Shown here: in pieces, positions 1 through 10,304 of the stretch
How positions within the stretch are numbered: position 1 is the stretch's first letter
Layout of the letters: each line of letters opens with the position of its first letter
NCBI GenBank assembly: GCA_025917655.1
Contig: CP084609.1
Location: 1,736,001-1,800,000, forward strand
Reading direction: 5' to 3'
Length of the DNA: 64,000 nt
DNA from: Chlorella sorokiniana
Taxonomy: Eukaryota > Chlorophyta > Trebouxiophyceae > Chlorellales > Chlorellaceae
Program-made: the position numbers and the translations under genes
The notes under the pieces: model-generated
Seen by the model: the letters and a program-made list of their open reading frames with translations, nothing else
Databases searched by the model: none
What the model was told of the DNA's origin: nothing

Positions 1-1073
1 ACCTGCTGGTGGTGGCAGCGGCGGGCCTGCTCCAGCTGGATCTGCCGGGGCTGGCGGAGTCGTTCGTGAGCGGTGCGCCCCCGCATGCCGCCGCCGCACG
101 CCGCGCCTGGCGGTGCCGTGCCAGGCTCGACTGCCGCGCACAGCAGCCCTGCTGACCGCCTGCCTGCACTGAACACAGCGCGTGTGTCGTGAACACCGCC
201 CGTTCTCTCCCGCAGGCCTGGCCCTCTACGGGTTGCTTTCTTTTATCATGGACGGCCCCGCCGCCCTGTTCATCGGCCTGACCGGCCTGCGCGTGTCGCC
301 GCACTTTGACCGACCCTGGCTCTCCACCTCCGTCGCCTTCTGGTCCAAACGATGGGACCTGGCGGCAGGTGGGGAGGCCAAGCCAGGCCTGGCAAGCACA
401 GCGCCAGTTCAGCGCAGGCCACACGGGAGGGCCAGCACCCTGCTTTCCTCCACTGGGTTCTTGCACTGCTGCAGGCAACACGCTGCGTCAGCTGGTGTAT
501 GACGTAATCGTGGATGGGTCGCTGCTGCCGCCGCCGCCGGGCAAGGCGCGCCGCCCCCTCGCCCGCGCGCCAGGCGCTGGGCGCTGTCGCCACCTTTGGC
601 GCCAGCGGGCTGATCCATGAAGGCATCCTCTGGTGGGTGCAGCCTAGATTGAGCACCGGGGCAGCGGCACTGAGCGCGCCACACTGGTCGGTTGGGATGC
701 TGCCAAGCTGCACAGCAGCGCTGTGCCTACGAGTCCGTATGAGTGAGCAGCTCCCTTGCTCGCTCGCTTCCGCTCTTGATCAACCGCAGGATGATGGCCG
801 GGCGCACCACCGGCGGCGCCTGGCTGGCCTTCTTCCTGCTGCAGGCGCCGCTGGTGGTGGCGGAGCGGCTGGCGCTGGCCGCCCTCAGCGGGCGGCATCG
901 TACCGCCCAGCTGGGCTCGCATGGCTGTCACGTACCTGCTGATCCTGGGCGCGGGGCAGTACCTGTTCTGGCTGCCCTCCAAGCGGCTGGGGGTGAACGA
1001 GTGCATCACGAGCAACACACGGGCTGCCGCGGTGGCCATGTGGCGGCGCCTGGGCGTGTCGCTGCCCATCTGA
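1..1073 (+). CDS. MBOAT wax-synthase-like acyltransferase, copy A (5' partial, frame-broken)
   Basis: This is the C-terminal part of a membrane-bound O-acyltransferase of the plant wax-ester-synthase type, which transfers acyl groups to long-chain alcohols in the ER membrane. Visible exons are about 1-72, 216-368, 475-630 and 791-1073. The exon at 216 encodes the wax-synthase block PHFDRPWLSTS followed by FWSKRW. The exon at 475 carries GASGLIHEGILW, whose His is the expected MBOAT catalytic residue. The last exon holds hydrophobic segments and ends GVSLPI-stop. The start lies upstream of the window. The frame changes once near the C run at ~551 and again between ~880 and ~915, so as written it cannot give one protein. 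It is either a decaying duplicate or affected by the run-length problem seen across the window. Copy B follows 430 bp downstream. Confidence 0.75.
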
Positions 1074-1503
1074 GCGCGGCGGGGCCAGCCCCCTCCTGCT
1101 GCTAAGTGGCCTTGGTGCACAGGCAGCTTCCTCACTGCTCCTGCCGCTCATGCTTCCGGTCGTGCAACCACTTTTGCTTCCTTCACGCCTCCGCCCCTGG
1201 GTTTCTTTCGCCGAGTTGAATCCTGCTCCAGTTTTCCTTGAAGAGTTCCATACTTGATGCCTTCTAGCCTGTATCCCGACTGCTGTGCTCACCTCCACCA
1301 CGCTCTTCTGCTGCTGTGCTCACCTACACTACGTGCTCCTCGCACACAAGCCGCCACCGCCAGGTGTCCGAGGTTTGCTAATGTGTTGCCTTGTTGACAG
1401 CGCCGGCCCACACTTGCAATTTTCTTTGCCACGGAACAGAGGATTCTAAATCACCCACAACTCTGGCCTCTGCTCCACCAAGCGAACCCTTGCAAGCGCA
1501 GAG
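1074..1503. other. Intergenic gap between tandem wax-synthase copies
   Basis: This gap holds the 3' flank of copy A and the promoter side of copy B. I see no gene, repeat or clear TGTAA polyadenylation signal. The sequence is less GC-rich than the exons on either side. Confidence 0.5.
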
Positions 1504-3341
1504 ATGCCCGAAAGTGCCCGCAACGAGTTCTGCCGCACAGCAATAGGCATCAGCTATGGTCAAACTCTAAAGTGCTCGCTGGCGGTCATGGTTGCCTGCG
1601 GCCTGTGGCTGCACGCCGTCGGCCAGCGGGCGCCGCCCGGCCGCTGGCGAGCTGCAGCCGTGCTGCCGATCCTGCTGGTGAATGCTGCCCTCCCCTTGCT
1701 ATTCTGCCGCTGGGAGGACACCACAACGATTGTGCTGATCAGGTGGGGTGCGTGGAGTGGATACTCCTGCCGCAGCGGATGCGTTGCCGCGCAAGCGGCA
1801 AAGCCATTGACTCACCGCCCCGTCGCCGCCCTGCCCTGCAGCTTCAACGTCATGTGGCTGTCTTCCTTCAAGGCGGGTCATTTGCACGCTTGCTGGCAGC
1901 CACGCCCCACGCAGGATCTGCTGCGCTATAGATTGCGACAGGCTGAATGCTCCTGTTGCGCAGGCAATATCGTGGGCGCTGGGGAGGGGCGCGCTGTGCT
2001 GCCTCAAGCAGCCCTCGCCCGCGCAGTTCTGCGCCTCCTACATCTTCCCCATCACGCCCGTGTCTGGCAGCGGCGGCGGCGCCGCAGCAGGCCCACCAGC
2101 TTCAGCCGGCCCAGGCGGCGGCAAGGAGGGCAAGTCGGAGGCTGTCCCCATGGCTGGCGCTGCCGCTCCGCCACCGGCGACCGCCGCTCAGCACGCTGTG
2201 TCCCCCAGCCGCAAGGGGCGCCTGGCAGAGGACGGCGGGGGCCCGGCCCGTATGCTGCGCGCCTGGCTGGCCAAGCTGGGCCTGGTCGCCGTGCTAGTGT
2301 GGCTGCTGCAGCACCCGCTGCCAGGCCTGCTCGAGTCGTTTGTTTTCGGTGGGGCGCTGCTGCTGAGACAACCTGGATGCCGTGACTGCTCTTCATGCTT
2401 TGGCTGACGGATTGCCTTGTGTGAGACAGCTTATAAGAAGCCTTCCTGCTCCTTCCAGGTCTGGCCCTCTACGGGTTGCTTTCTTTAATTATGGATGGCC
2501 CCGCCGCCCTGATCATCGGCCTGACCGGCCTGCGCGTGTCTCCGCACTTTGACCGCCCCTGGCTCTCCACCTCCGTCGCCTCCTTCTGGTCCAAACGATG
2601 GGACCTGGCGGCAGGTGGGGAGGCCAAGCCAGGCCTGGCAAACACAGCGCCAGTTCAGCGCAGACCACACGGGAGGGCCAGCACCCTGCTTTCCTCCACT
2701 GGGTTCTCGCTGCTGCAGGCAACACGCTGCGCCAGCTGGTTTATGACGTAATCGTGGATGCGTCGCTGCTGCCGCCGCCGCCGGGCAAGGCGTGCCGCCC
2801 CTCGCCCGCGCGCCAGGCTTCTGGATTGCTGGCCTCTTTTGCAGCTAGCGGGTTGGTGCACGAGGCGATATTTTGGTGAGGCTGGGAGCCAAGGGGCCCA
2901 AATGAGCTGCCCAGCCTGAAGGAATTGAGCTGAATACCTCCGGCACTGGAGCCCCGTTCAGTTGGCGGCAGTGTGGGGAGAGACCAAGGACGCTTCTTCC
3001 CCCAGCACCCCCACCTCCCACCCTTCCTCCCCTCCACCTCCCGCGTGGCATGCAGGTACCTGACTGGCAGCACCACCGGCGGCGCCTGGCTGGCCTTCTT
3101 CCTGCTGCAGGCGCCGCTGGTGGTGGCGGAGCGGCTGGCCCTGGCCGGCCTCAAGCGGCGCGGCGTGCTGCTGCCCGCGTGGCTGCGAGTCGCCGTCACC
3201 TTGACGCTGGTGCTGTCCGCCGCGCAGCTGCTGTTCTGGGCCCCCGCCAAACGCTGGGGCTTGGTGGACAGCGTGGTGCGCAACATGGCTGTCGGCATGC
3301 GGTCGACTCTGAGGCGCTGGGCTTTGGTAGCGGCGCGCTGA
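1504..3341 (+). CDS. MBOAT wax-synthase-like acyltransferase, copy B
   Basis: A complete gene of six exons: 1504-1742, 1842-1872, 1964-2348, 2459-2614, 2719-2875 and 3056-3341. It gives about 417 aa, a normal length for plant-type wax ester synthases. The start MPESARNEFC is followed by several hydrophobic segments. The family block WLSSFK sits at the end of exon 2 and continues as AISWALGRGAL in exon 3. RPWLSTSVASFWSKRW lies in exon 4, and SGLVHEAIFW with the presumed catalytic His in exon 5. A Gly/Ala/Pro-rich linker of ~80 residues (around 2060-2240) interrupts the membrane part and is probably a cytosolic loop. Intron 2 seems to use a GC donor at 1873. The frame is intact through all junctions, unlike copy A. 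Expected activity is acyl-CoA:fatty alcohol (or sterol/diglyceride-like) acyl transfer; the substrate cannot be read from sequence. Confidence 0.82.
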
Positions 3342-3530
3342 CAGGCAGCTGGACGGGGCCTGGCGTGCTGATTGCGATTGACACACAGGAAGGGCGCACA
3401 GAGTTGTTGCAATGTACGACAGATGCAAGCCAACACAGACGTGTGTCTGTGGCAGCATGCGCACTGGCGGCTCCGGGCCACGCAGAGCCTCCCGACACCG
3501 CCGCCCGCACCCATGCAGCGCTTGCAGCGC

Positions 3531-5579
3531 TCAGCGGGCGATGGGCAGCAGGCGCCCCGCAGCAGCGCCTCCAGCTGCGCGTCGCTCTTGGCCGCCAGGC
3601 GCTTGCTGTAGCGGCACAGGTGGCGCAGCAGGAAGGCGTACCGCCCCGCCATCACCGCAGCACCCACCTGGGAGGGTTGGGAGGTTGGGGTTGGGGTGGG
3701 GTGGACGGAATTGGAGGTGCTGGGCGGGCGGCATCAGCGGCAGGCAGGCGTGGCGTTGAGGGCAGCAGCGCGTGGGCTGGGTCAGCAGCGCACAAGTCGG
3801 TCAGCTGGCTGCCCCCAGGGAAAAGCGCCAGTCCACCCGGAGAGAGCAGCAGCGGCGTGATCACGAGAGGAACGTGCAGCCTAACCCGCCGCACACCTCG
3901 AAGAAGGAGATGCCGATGAAGCAGAGCGCGTCGCGGGCTGCGTGCCGCTCCAGCGACGCCGCCAGCGCGTCCGGCAGCTCGCTCCAGTGCGTGCGCCCGT
4001 TGAGGTGGTGCAGCACGTGGTAACCGTCGTTGAAGGAGCGCGCGTTGTCGGACACCTGCCGCAGAGCCAGGCAAGGCGGGCATGTCAGTCAGGGCAGCGA
4101 CAACTCGACGCGGCCGCTGGCGGCCAGCTGCCGCAAGGGAACCGAGGGTAGCAGGCGGCCAGTGGCGGCGGGATGACGGCAGGAGCGGGAACTCGGGGAG
4201 GGAAAGAGGGTGCTGTCATGCGCGATGCTGGTTGTCCGGCGGCACAGGAGGCCGCAGGAGCGGCCAGGGGCAACAGCCGGCAGGATGGAGGAGGCCGGCG
4301 TCTCGTCACAACACGCGCACACACCAGGCCGGCTCACCCCAGCGCAGTTGTAGGTGAGGCGGTACGCGTCCCGCGGCTGCTGCCCGTCCACAAACACGTG
4401 CTGGCTCCAGCTGCGGGGTGCAGTGGCGGCGGCGCGCAGCAGCTGTTCAGGGCGCGTAGAGAGGGCAGAGGTGCTGGGGGGCCCTCTGCAGGCTTGCACG
4501 CAGGTTGGCTGGTGCCCAGGCAGGCGGGGAGACATGGGACAGCCGCCACCACATGCAGCGGCAGGTTAGCAACCTCCAGGCGGCCCGGCTTGCGCAGCAT
4601 GCTCTGCTCACTTTCCAAACATGAGCGCCAGGGTGGAGATGGCATAGGGCAGGAGCAGCACCCACAACGTGGCGCGGGGTTCAGCTTCCAGGCAGCCGCC
4701 GCGCAGCCGAAGTACGCCGCCTCTGCCGCCACGCTGGCGGCGAGCAAGCGCCAGCGCCCGTAGCGCACGCAGCGCAGCGGCGTCTCCACCCAGCCGCCCA
4801 GCGCAAAGCGCAGCCAGTAGGCCAGGAAGGCGGGGAGGCTGTCCCGCCTGTACCGCTCCGTGCTGCTGGCGTCCCCGTCGGCGGCGTTATTGCCACAGTG
4901 GTGCATGAGGCAGTGGTGCAGGTAGTACATGCCTGCCCAGGCGCAGCAGAGGTGGGAGGGAATGAGGCAGGGAGGAGAGGTGCAGGCAGGCAGGCCGCCC
5001 TCCCGCACTGCCGGCTGAGCAGTCCAGGCCACAGCTATCGCCATGCGTGCGGCAGGCAGGGGGCGGCCACGCTGGCAGCAAGCTAGGCAATGAGCGCTGG
5101 CTGACAGTGGCCGCTCACGCACCTGAGGGCACGCCAAACAGAGGCGCCAGCAGCACGGGGGCGACGAGGTTGAGGGCGCCCAGCCCGCGGCGGAACAGGC
5201 GGCGGTGCTGGGAGTAGTGCAGGGACAGCATGAAGCGGGCCAGGTAGGCGGCGTAGTTTGCTATCAGGTAGGCGGCGCCCAGCCAGTGCGGCAGCGGGCG
5301 GGTGGCGGCGGGGAAGCAGAGGAAGAGGGCCGCCGCCGCGGGGCCGTGGTCAGCAGGACGTTGAGGTACAGAAAGAGGATGGGCAGGTCGCGAGGGTCCT
5401 GCAGCAGCGCCGCCAGCGGCTTGTGCAGCGGCGCGGGAGGCGCGAAAGGAACTCGGCGCGGGGGCGCCGCGCGGTCGGGCGGCGATGGCCGCCAGCAGTC
5501 GCGCCGCCTCCGGCGGGTGCAGCAAGCTGCCCGCAGGCTCCTGCGCGCATTGCTGTCGATCACGGCGCTGCCTGACCAT
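3531..5579 (-). CDS. Membrane fatty-acid desaturase-like protein
   Basis: Read on the minus strand, the exons are about 5579-5123, 4932-4612, 4410-4338, 4055-3897 and 3667-3531. The protein has the three-His-box layout of integral-membrane di-iron desaturases (PF00487 type). LHYSQHR lies in the first exon, the HxxxHH box in MYYLHHCLMHHCGNN in exon 2, and the HxxHH box in NDGYHVLHHLNGRTHW in exon 4. Between them sits MFGNWSQHVFVD, a motif typical of the family. Hydrophobic stretches such as LPILFLYLNVLLT support several membrane spans. Start ATG is at 5579. The conserved frame slips about five times (three in exon 1, near 5465, 5435 and 5335; once in exon 2 at ~4675; once near 3550), each curable by one extra C or G. 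With the last one cured the protein ends LLPIAR. It likely acts on acyl-lipids or acyl-CoA in ER or plastid; the substrate is unknown. It converges on the wax-synthase gene. Confidence 0.72.
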
Positions 5580-6846
5580 GCTGTCCAACGGTTTTGGTGG
5601 GCTCGTCGCGTGGCCGCGCGATCGGCGACAACTGGGGCGGCGTTTGACAGTTGAATCGCTATGATTTCATCCGTGTCATGATCCAATGATTGAGGAGCAC
5701 ATATGCAGGTTTGTGCTGCCGCATGCTGTACTGGCTGCGCGCCTGCCGCTGCACCCAGCTGCATCACACGGTGCAACAGCCTCATCACCCAACAGCCCAG
5801 AGGGTTGCAAGCCACTGGGGCTTCTGCTGATGGCAGCACGGCGTCCTCTGCCTCTGCGATGGCAGTGAACTTGAGAAACTTTTCGTGCCTGACAACACCG
5901 CCTTGTGGTCGGCGCTGACCCTGCGGCCCACCCCGCCTTAACTTAGTGGCCTGTGCAGTAGCGTGCAGGAAACAGGGCGCTGTGGGTATGCACGCACGCA
6001 TACGATCCACATGGATCGACGTTAGCAGCATGACGGTTGAGCAGGCAGAGTGCAGCAGTGAAACAGTGGCAGGGTTGGCGCTACGGACAGGGACAAGGGG
6101 CCACGGCAGGCTGCGGGGACGAGGCACGGCTGCAATTATGAGGAACAAGGCAGCCCAACGAGGGTACATAGCGGCAGGGACGAAGAGCCAGAGGGTACAA
6201 TGTATAGGGGGCAAGAAGGGCAAAACATGAGCCTTCGCATGAATGTGTGTCTGGGGGCAAAACATGGTGCTCAGAGCAGCCGCTGGAAAACAAGGCGGCG
6301 CGGCTGTTCTGCGCATGGCACCTCGGCTCAAACAGGCGGGAGGGTACAGCCAACATAGTGCGGTAAAACCAAGGCGCTCCTTGTATGTAAAACTGCGCCA
6401 AAAAGGTGAATGGGGGTCAGGCAGGGCCGGGGTCTGATCCAGATCAGGCCGCAGCATGGGCGGGGGCGCGTCAACGCCCCACGGACGCCCAGAAAATGGT
6501 GCGGCACGCAGGAGGTAAAACTCAGGTCATGGGAAGGGCGCTGAAACGGCCAGCAATCAACGCTGCCTGCGCACAGAATCGTGTGTTGAAAAAGGGGGCT
6601 CAGGGGTTGAGCTGAAGGGGGAACAAAATTCGGTCGGCTCGCGTGTGGACGATGGGACCACCCAGCATGTGGGGTGTGCAGCCGCGTCACCGCGGCTCGT
6701 TGCGCTGGCAGGCGCATCGCATCGACGGAGAGAGGGAAGAGGGGCTTGCCGTGCAGCCTGGCTGCGCTGGCAGGGTGCGCTCGTCGGGGGAGGTGCCGGG
6801 CGGCAAGGTGGGCGGGCAGCGCCGCGCCGCGTGCTGCGGGCGTGCC
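5580..6846. other. Gap between desaturase start and next minus gene
   Basis: About 1.27 kb that should hold the promoter and 5' UTR of the desaturase and the 3' UTR of the upstream minus-strand gene. The sequence is lower in GC than the genes around it. Reading frames here are open only by chance and carry no recognisable motif. I see no RNA gene or mobile element. Confidence 0.5.
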
Positions 6847-8370
6847 TCAGGCGGCGGCCCCGTCGCGCGCCTCGCTGGCGGGAGCGGCGCCCAGGCCAAA
6901 GGGCATGTAGTACTTGATGTCCGCCAGCAGGCCCTGCGTCAGCCAGCCGCGGGGCACCATCGTGTCGTCTGGGTGGTACCACGACAGCCGCGCCTTCTTG
7001 CGCTGCTTGGGCGGGTCGGCGATGAAGGTGGAGCGGAACTGCTGGGAGGTGGCGGCCCTGCGGGCAGCAGCGAGCAGGTTGCCGTGGCGGCAAGCGCGTC
7101 AGCAAACAGCAGGGAAAACAAGCGACTGACTTGGCAAAATTAGCTCGCGAGCAGCGGGTGCAGCATGCACAGTCGCTCGAGGCGCGCATTGGGCAAGCGC
7201 AGGGGGAGGAGTTACCCAGGTGTGTCTCTTGCTGCGCGGCTGGAGCTGAGGCTGCCTGTGCCTGCCCCAACCCCCCTTCCAGGCACACACACATCGCCAG
7301 CGGCCAGCCATCCACCCACCAGCGCGTGAAGGGCAGGACGTGAGGCACGTGAGGCACTGCCACCTCAGCCTCCTCGCCGGCCCGCGCGCTGGCCCGCCGC
7401 GCCGCCCGCTCCGCCTCCTGTGCCGCCTGCAGCGACGGCAGCAGGGCCTCTCCCAGGCGCTCCGCCATGCCGCGGAAGGGCAGGCCCTGCAGGGGCGGTG
7501 CAGGGGTGAAAGGGGGTTATGAATCAAGTACATGGGAGACGGTGCCGTAGCGGCGAGCGGCGGGGCAGGCGTGCATCCATGGCTGAGGCCTTGCCCAGGC
7601 CTTGACACGCTCCTCTGGCAGTACAGGGGAGCGACCGAGGCACCAGCGCACCTCAAACGGGTCTACACCCTCCAGCTGCCGCTGCGCCGCCGCCTGATGC
7701 TGCAGCTGGGGCAAATCCTGGGCATCCTTGGTGGGGATGTGCAGTGCGCCCCCAACGTGCATGTGGAAGCTCTGCAGAGGGTCCAGGACAGGGAAAAGCG
7801 CAAAACATTCAGCTAGGAAGCACGGCGGCCTGCAAGGGCCCCAGGTGTTCAGCACGAGTGAGCCTCTCGCGGCGCAGCGGGACTGGCGGCGGCCGCCGCA
7901 CGGCGCAGGCTGCTGCTGCTCCCCTGACGACGTTTGTGGATGCTACGGCATCCAAGCAAGGCCACGCCGGCTTGGCAAAGGGCTGACCCGCGTGAATTGC
8001 GGCTGTGCAGCCAAGTTTGTCCTTGTAGGACAAACGCTGATCGCCCTCCAGCGCTCACCTTGGCGGGCTTCTGGCGCGTCGCCAGCGCCTGTGAGCTTTC
8101 TGCAGCCGCAGGATCGCCCTGGGACGCCGTGTCGAGAGACAGGTGCACCACCTGGGGCTCGGCAGGCTGGTTCTGCACTCCGAAACAAAGACACGGCTTG
8201 ATTTCATCCCAGTGCGTGCCTTGAATGCCATGAAAGCGTGCCGGAGGCCATTCTGCCCCCGCCCAAGGCACCCACCAGCGGTGCACAGAGAGGGGGCGGC
8301 ATCCCCTCCACGCCCTCGCCAGCGTCACTGCGGTGGGCATTGCCGCCTTACGAGCCACTGAGGTCGCCAT
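6847..8370 (-). CDS. Unknown protein with mitochondrial-type presequence (236 aa)
   Basis: Five exons read cleanly on the minus strand: 8370-8272, 8172-8059, 7771-7652, 7486-7320 and 7057-6847, giving 236 aa with all junctions in frame. The N-terminus MATSVARKAAMPTAV... has regularly spaced Arg/Lys, Ala and Ser and no acidic residues for ~30 residues, as in a mitochondrial presequence. The middle is helical and rich in Ala/Glu/Arg (around QAAQEAERAARRAS). The C-terminal third is the most ordered part: FIADPPKQRKKARLSWYHPDD, then DIKYYMPFGLG, then a short Ala-rich tail. I do not recognise the family. It has no membrane span I can see, so matrix or inner-membrane-peripheral location is a guess. 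It shares a 225-bp promoter gap with the small membrane protein at 8596. Confidence 0.65.
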
Positions 8371-8595
8371 TGTGAAGGATGGATGACACAGATCAATCCG
8401 GGAAGCGCCCAAACTACAGCTTTTAGGCTGCCCAGCAGTAAGTCCTTGCTGGACAAAATCGCCACTCGGACGATTTTGTGGGCGCCAGAGGCGCTGTAAA
8501 CACTTGTTTCCACTGCCAGTGTTCGTGTTCCTCGTTTGTGTCCAAGGAGGGACCGCCGGCTCCCCACACAGCGTCTCGGAGTGTTGCACCTGCCG
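8371..8595. promoter_or_regulatory. Divergent promoter gap
   Basis: Only 225 bp separate the start codons of the presequence-bearing gene (minus) and the 60-aa membrane protein (plus), so both must fire from this stretch. No TATA box or other named element stands out. Shared regulation is an inference from the geometry. Confidence 0.45.
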
Positions 8596-9002
8596 ATGGG
8601 TCTCAAGACGCTCCTCCTGCGCAACCACGCCAAGCTGGCGGTCCCAGCTTTCGTGGGAGGCAGTCTATTCGGCTTTGCGTACACTTTGACCCACGGCAAG
8701 ACGCCTTACCAGGCGCTGAAGGGTGAGCCTGCTGAGTGCCGCAAGCAAGCTGGGGCACAGCATCCTGCGGGCCGCTTGGGTGCTAAGGGTACCGGATTCT
8801 GCGGGCGGGCAGTGGGCCGCGAGCCGAAGGTTGCCCAATCATGCCCCTGCCGGCGGGGGGCATGACGGGCGCCCTGCTGTTGCCTGCTGCCTCAACCTGC
8901 TGCTGCTCTTCACGGCTGGCATGCCCATGCTGGCTCCTTGCTGCAGGCCAGTCGGCTGAGGAGGAGCAGCCGCTTCGTACCATGACCCTCAGGCTGCGCT
9001 GA
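8596..9002 (+). CDS. Small single-span membrane protein (60 aa)
   Basis: Two exons, 8596-8722 and 8947-9002, joined in phase (GT donor after ALKG, acceptor CTGCAG) give 60 aa. The protein starts MGLKTLLLRNHAKLAV and has one probable membrane or amphipathic helix around AVPAFVGGSLFGFAYTL. A basic N-terminal side and a short charged tail (SAEEEQPLRTM) follow the usual design of small organellar membrane subunits. I do not recognise the family. Divergence from a gene with a mitochondrial-type presequence makes a small respiratory-complex or carrier-assembly subunit possible, but that is inference. Confidence 0.55.
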
Positions 9003-10304
9003 AAGGATGGTGCGGCTGGGTGCTGCGCGGCCACGCCTGAACACCGCAGCGCTTTTAGCAGGTCCCCTGCCTCCTCCTTGTTCTGCCCTGTTGGTTCTCC
9101 TTGTTAGGTCCGTGCAGGACCCTCAAATAGCTTCTTGGGGGTTTAGGGCTCACGCCACGCCTTTCTGAGCCCGAATGCTTTTCTGACCCCTGCTTTGCTG
9201 AGCCCCAAATTTTGCCTGTCCCGTTTCTGCCGAGACGAGTCCTCCCTGTGAGTTTGTTCATTGCCCTGGCCGTTTTTATGCCTGCCTGCCTGCGGCCGCT
9301 GTCCTCAACTGCCGACCCTCCCGACCTTGGTTTCGGACCGCCTTTTTCCCTCTGAACGCCTGACCCCTACTTGCCGAGGAGCATGTGCCGGAGCCGCCGC
9401 CGTTGCTGTTTCCTCTGTGGCCGGTTCTCATCCCATCATCGCCATGGCTGTACCCATCAGACCCAGTTTTCCATGCGACTTTGAAGCAGCCGCTATGACG
9501 CTGCCCGCCAGGCACCTGTAGAGGCACCCGCCTGCCCAACCATGTCCCATCAATAGCAGCTGCTGCAGCGCTGCTTGCCATGCCCGTGCCCTGTCCCAAG
9601 CTTGCACCTTGCCCTGTCCCTTTTCTTCCCGGCTGTTGCCACGGCCCTGTTTCTCATCATGCTTTCCTGCAAGCCCGTCTGCTACCAGTTTTCCCACGCT
9701 GTGCCGCCTTCATAAACGGTACTTGAATCAGATCAGAGCGCTTGCATGTCGCGCTGACTTTGCCCCACACATACTGTCCAATCTCCCCTGGGTTAGCCAT
9801 GCTTCTACCGCCGGTTCCTGCTCTTCCCCGGCAGATAGGGTGTATTCCCCTCCTGTGTTCAACTATCTTGTTGTGGCTCCCCCTCTTGCTTTTCGTGTCC
9901 CTGCCCCTACCTGCAAAAGTTTGGGGCACACGAATGCTTGCGCAACACCCTCCACACGTGTTCTTCAATGTTAAAATTGATTGTGTGATTTGAGCCAGCA
10001 AGCAGGCCAGAGGCTGTGGCAAACAGGTACAATGAAAGGCTGCAGTAGAAAAGTCACTAGCGCAGGTATGAGAAAATGTTGAAGGCATTCGCTACTGTGG
10101 GTCAATAACTCCCTTGTCAGGCAGCAGAACAAGAAAATCGGAGCGTAGCGTGGAGGAGCATGCAGGAGGGCACACAAAACTTCAAGCAAAAAGGGGTTGG
10201 GTTACTGCGCCTAACTACATGCAAACAACAGGTGCGACTAGAACAAGTACAAACTGGTTGGCTGGGCTTCACGAGGCCCTCTGCTGTGAGCCGCCTGCCC
10301 CGCC
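9003..10304. other. Convergent 3' gap, C/T-rich
   Basis: About 1.3 kb between two convergent stop codons. It is noticeably C/T-rich on the plus strand and must hold both 3' UTRs. I find no coding pattern, repeat or clear polyadenylation signal in it. Confidence 0.45.

Noticed and set aside
2741-3667. Continuous minus-strand frame running from the desaturase end through the wax-synthase exons
   Set aside because: The stretch past ~3550 is antisense to exons with clear MBOAT motifs. The desaturase more likely ends LLPIAR at 3531 after a one-base run correction.
5580-6457. Upstream extension of the desaturase frame on the minus strand
   Set aside because: It is Cys/Arg-rich with no membrane or family pattern, and GC drops there; it looks like promoter sequence open by chance.
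9003-10304. Possible mobile-element remnant in the large C/T-rich gap
   Set aside because: No terminal repeats, target duplications or transposase/reverse-transcriptase motifs are visible; two 3' UTRs suffice to explain it.
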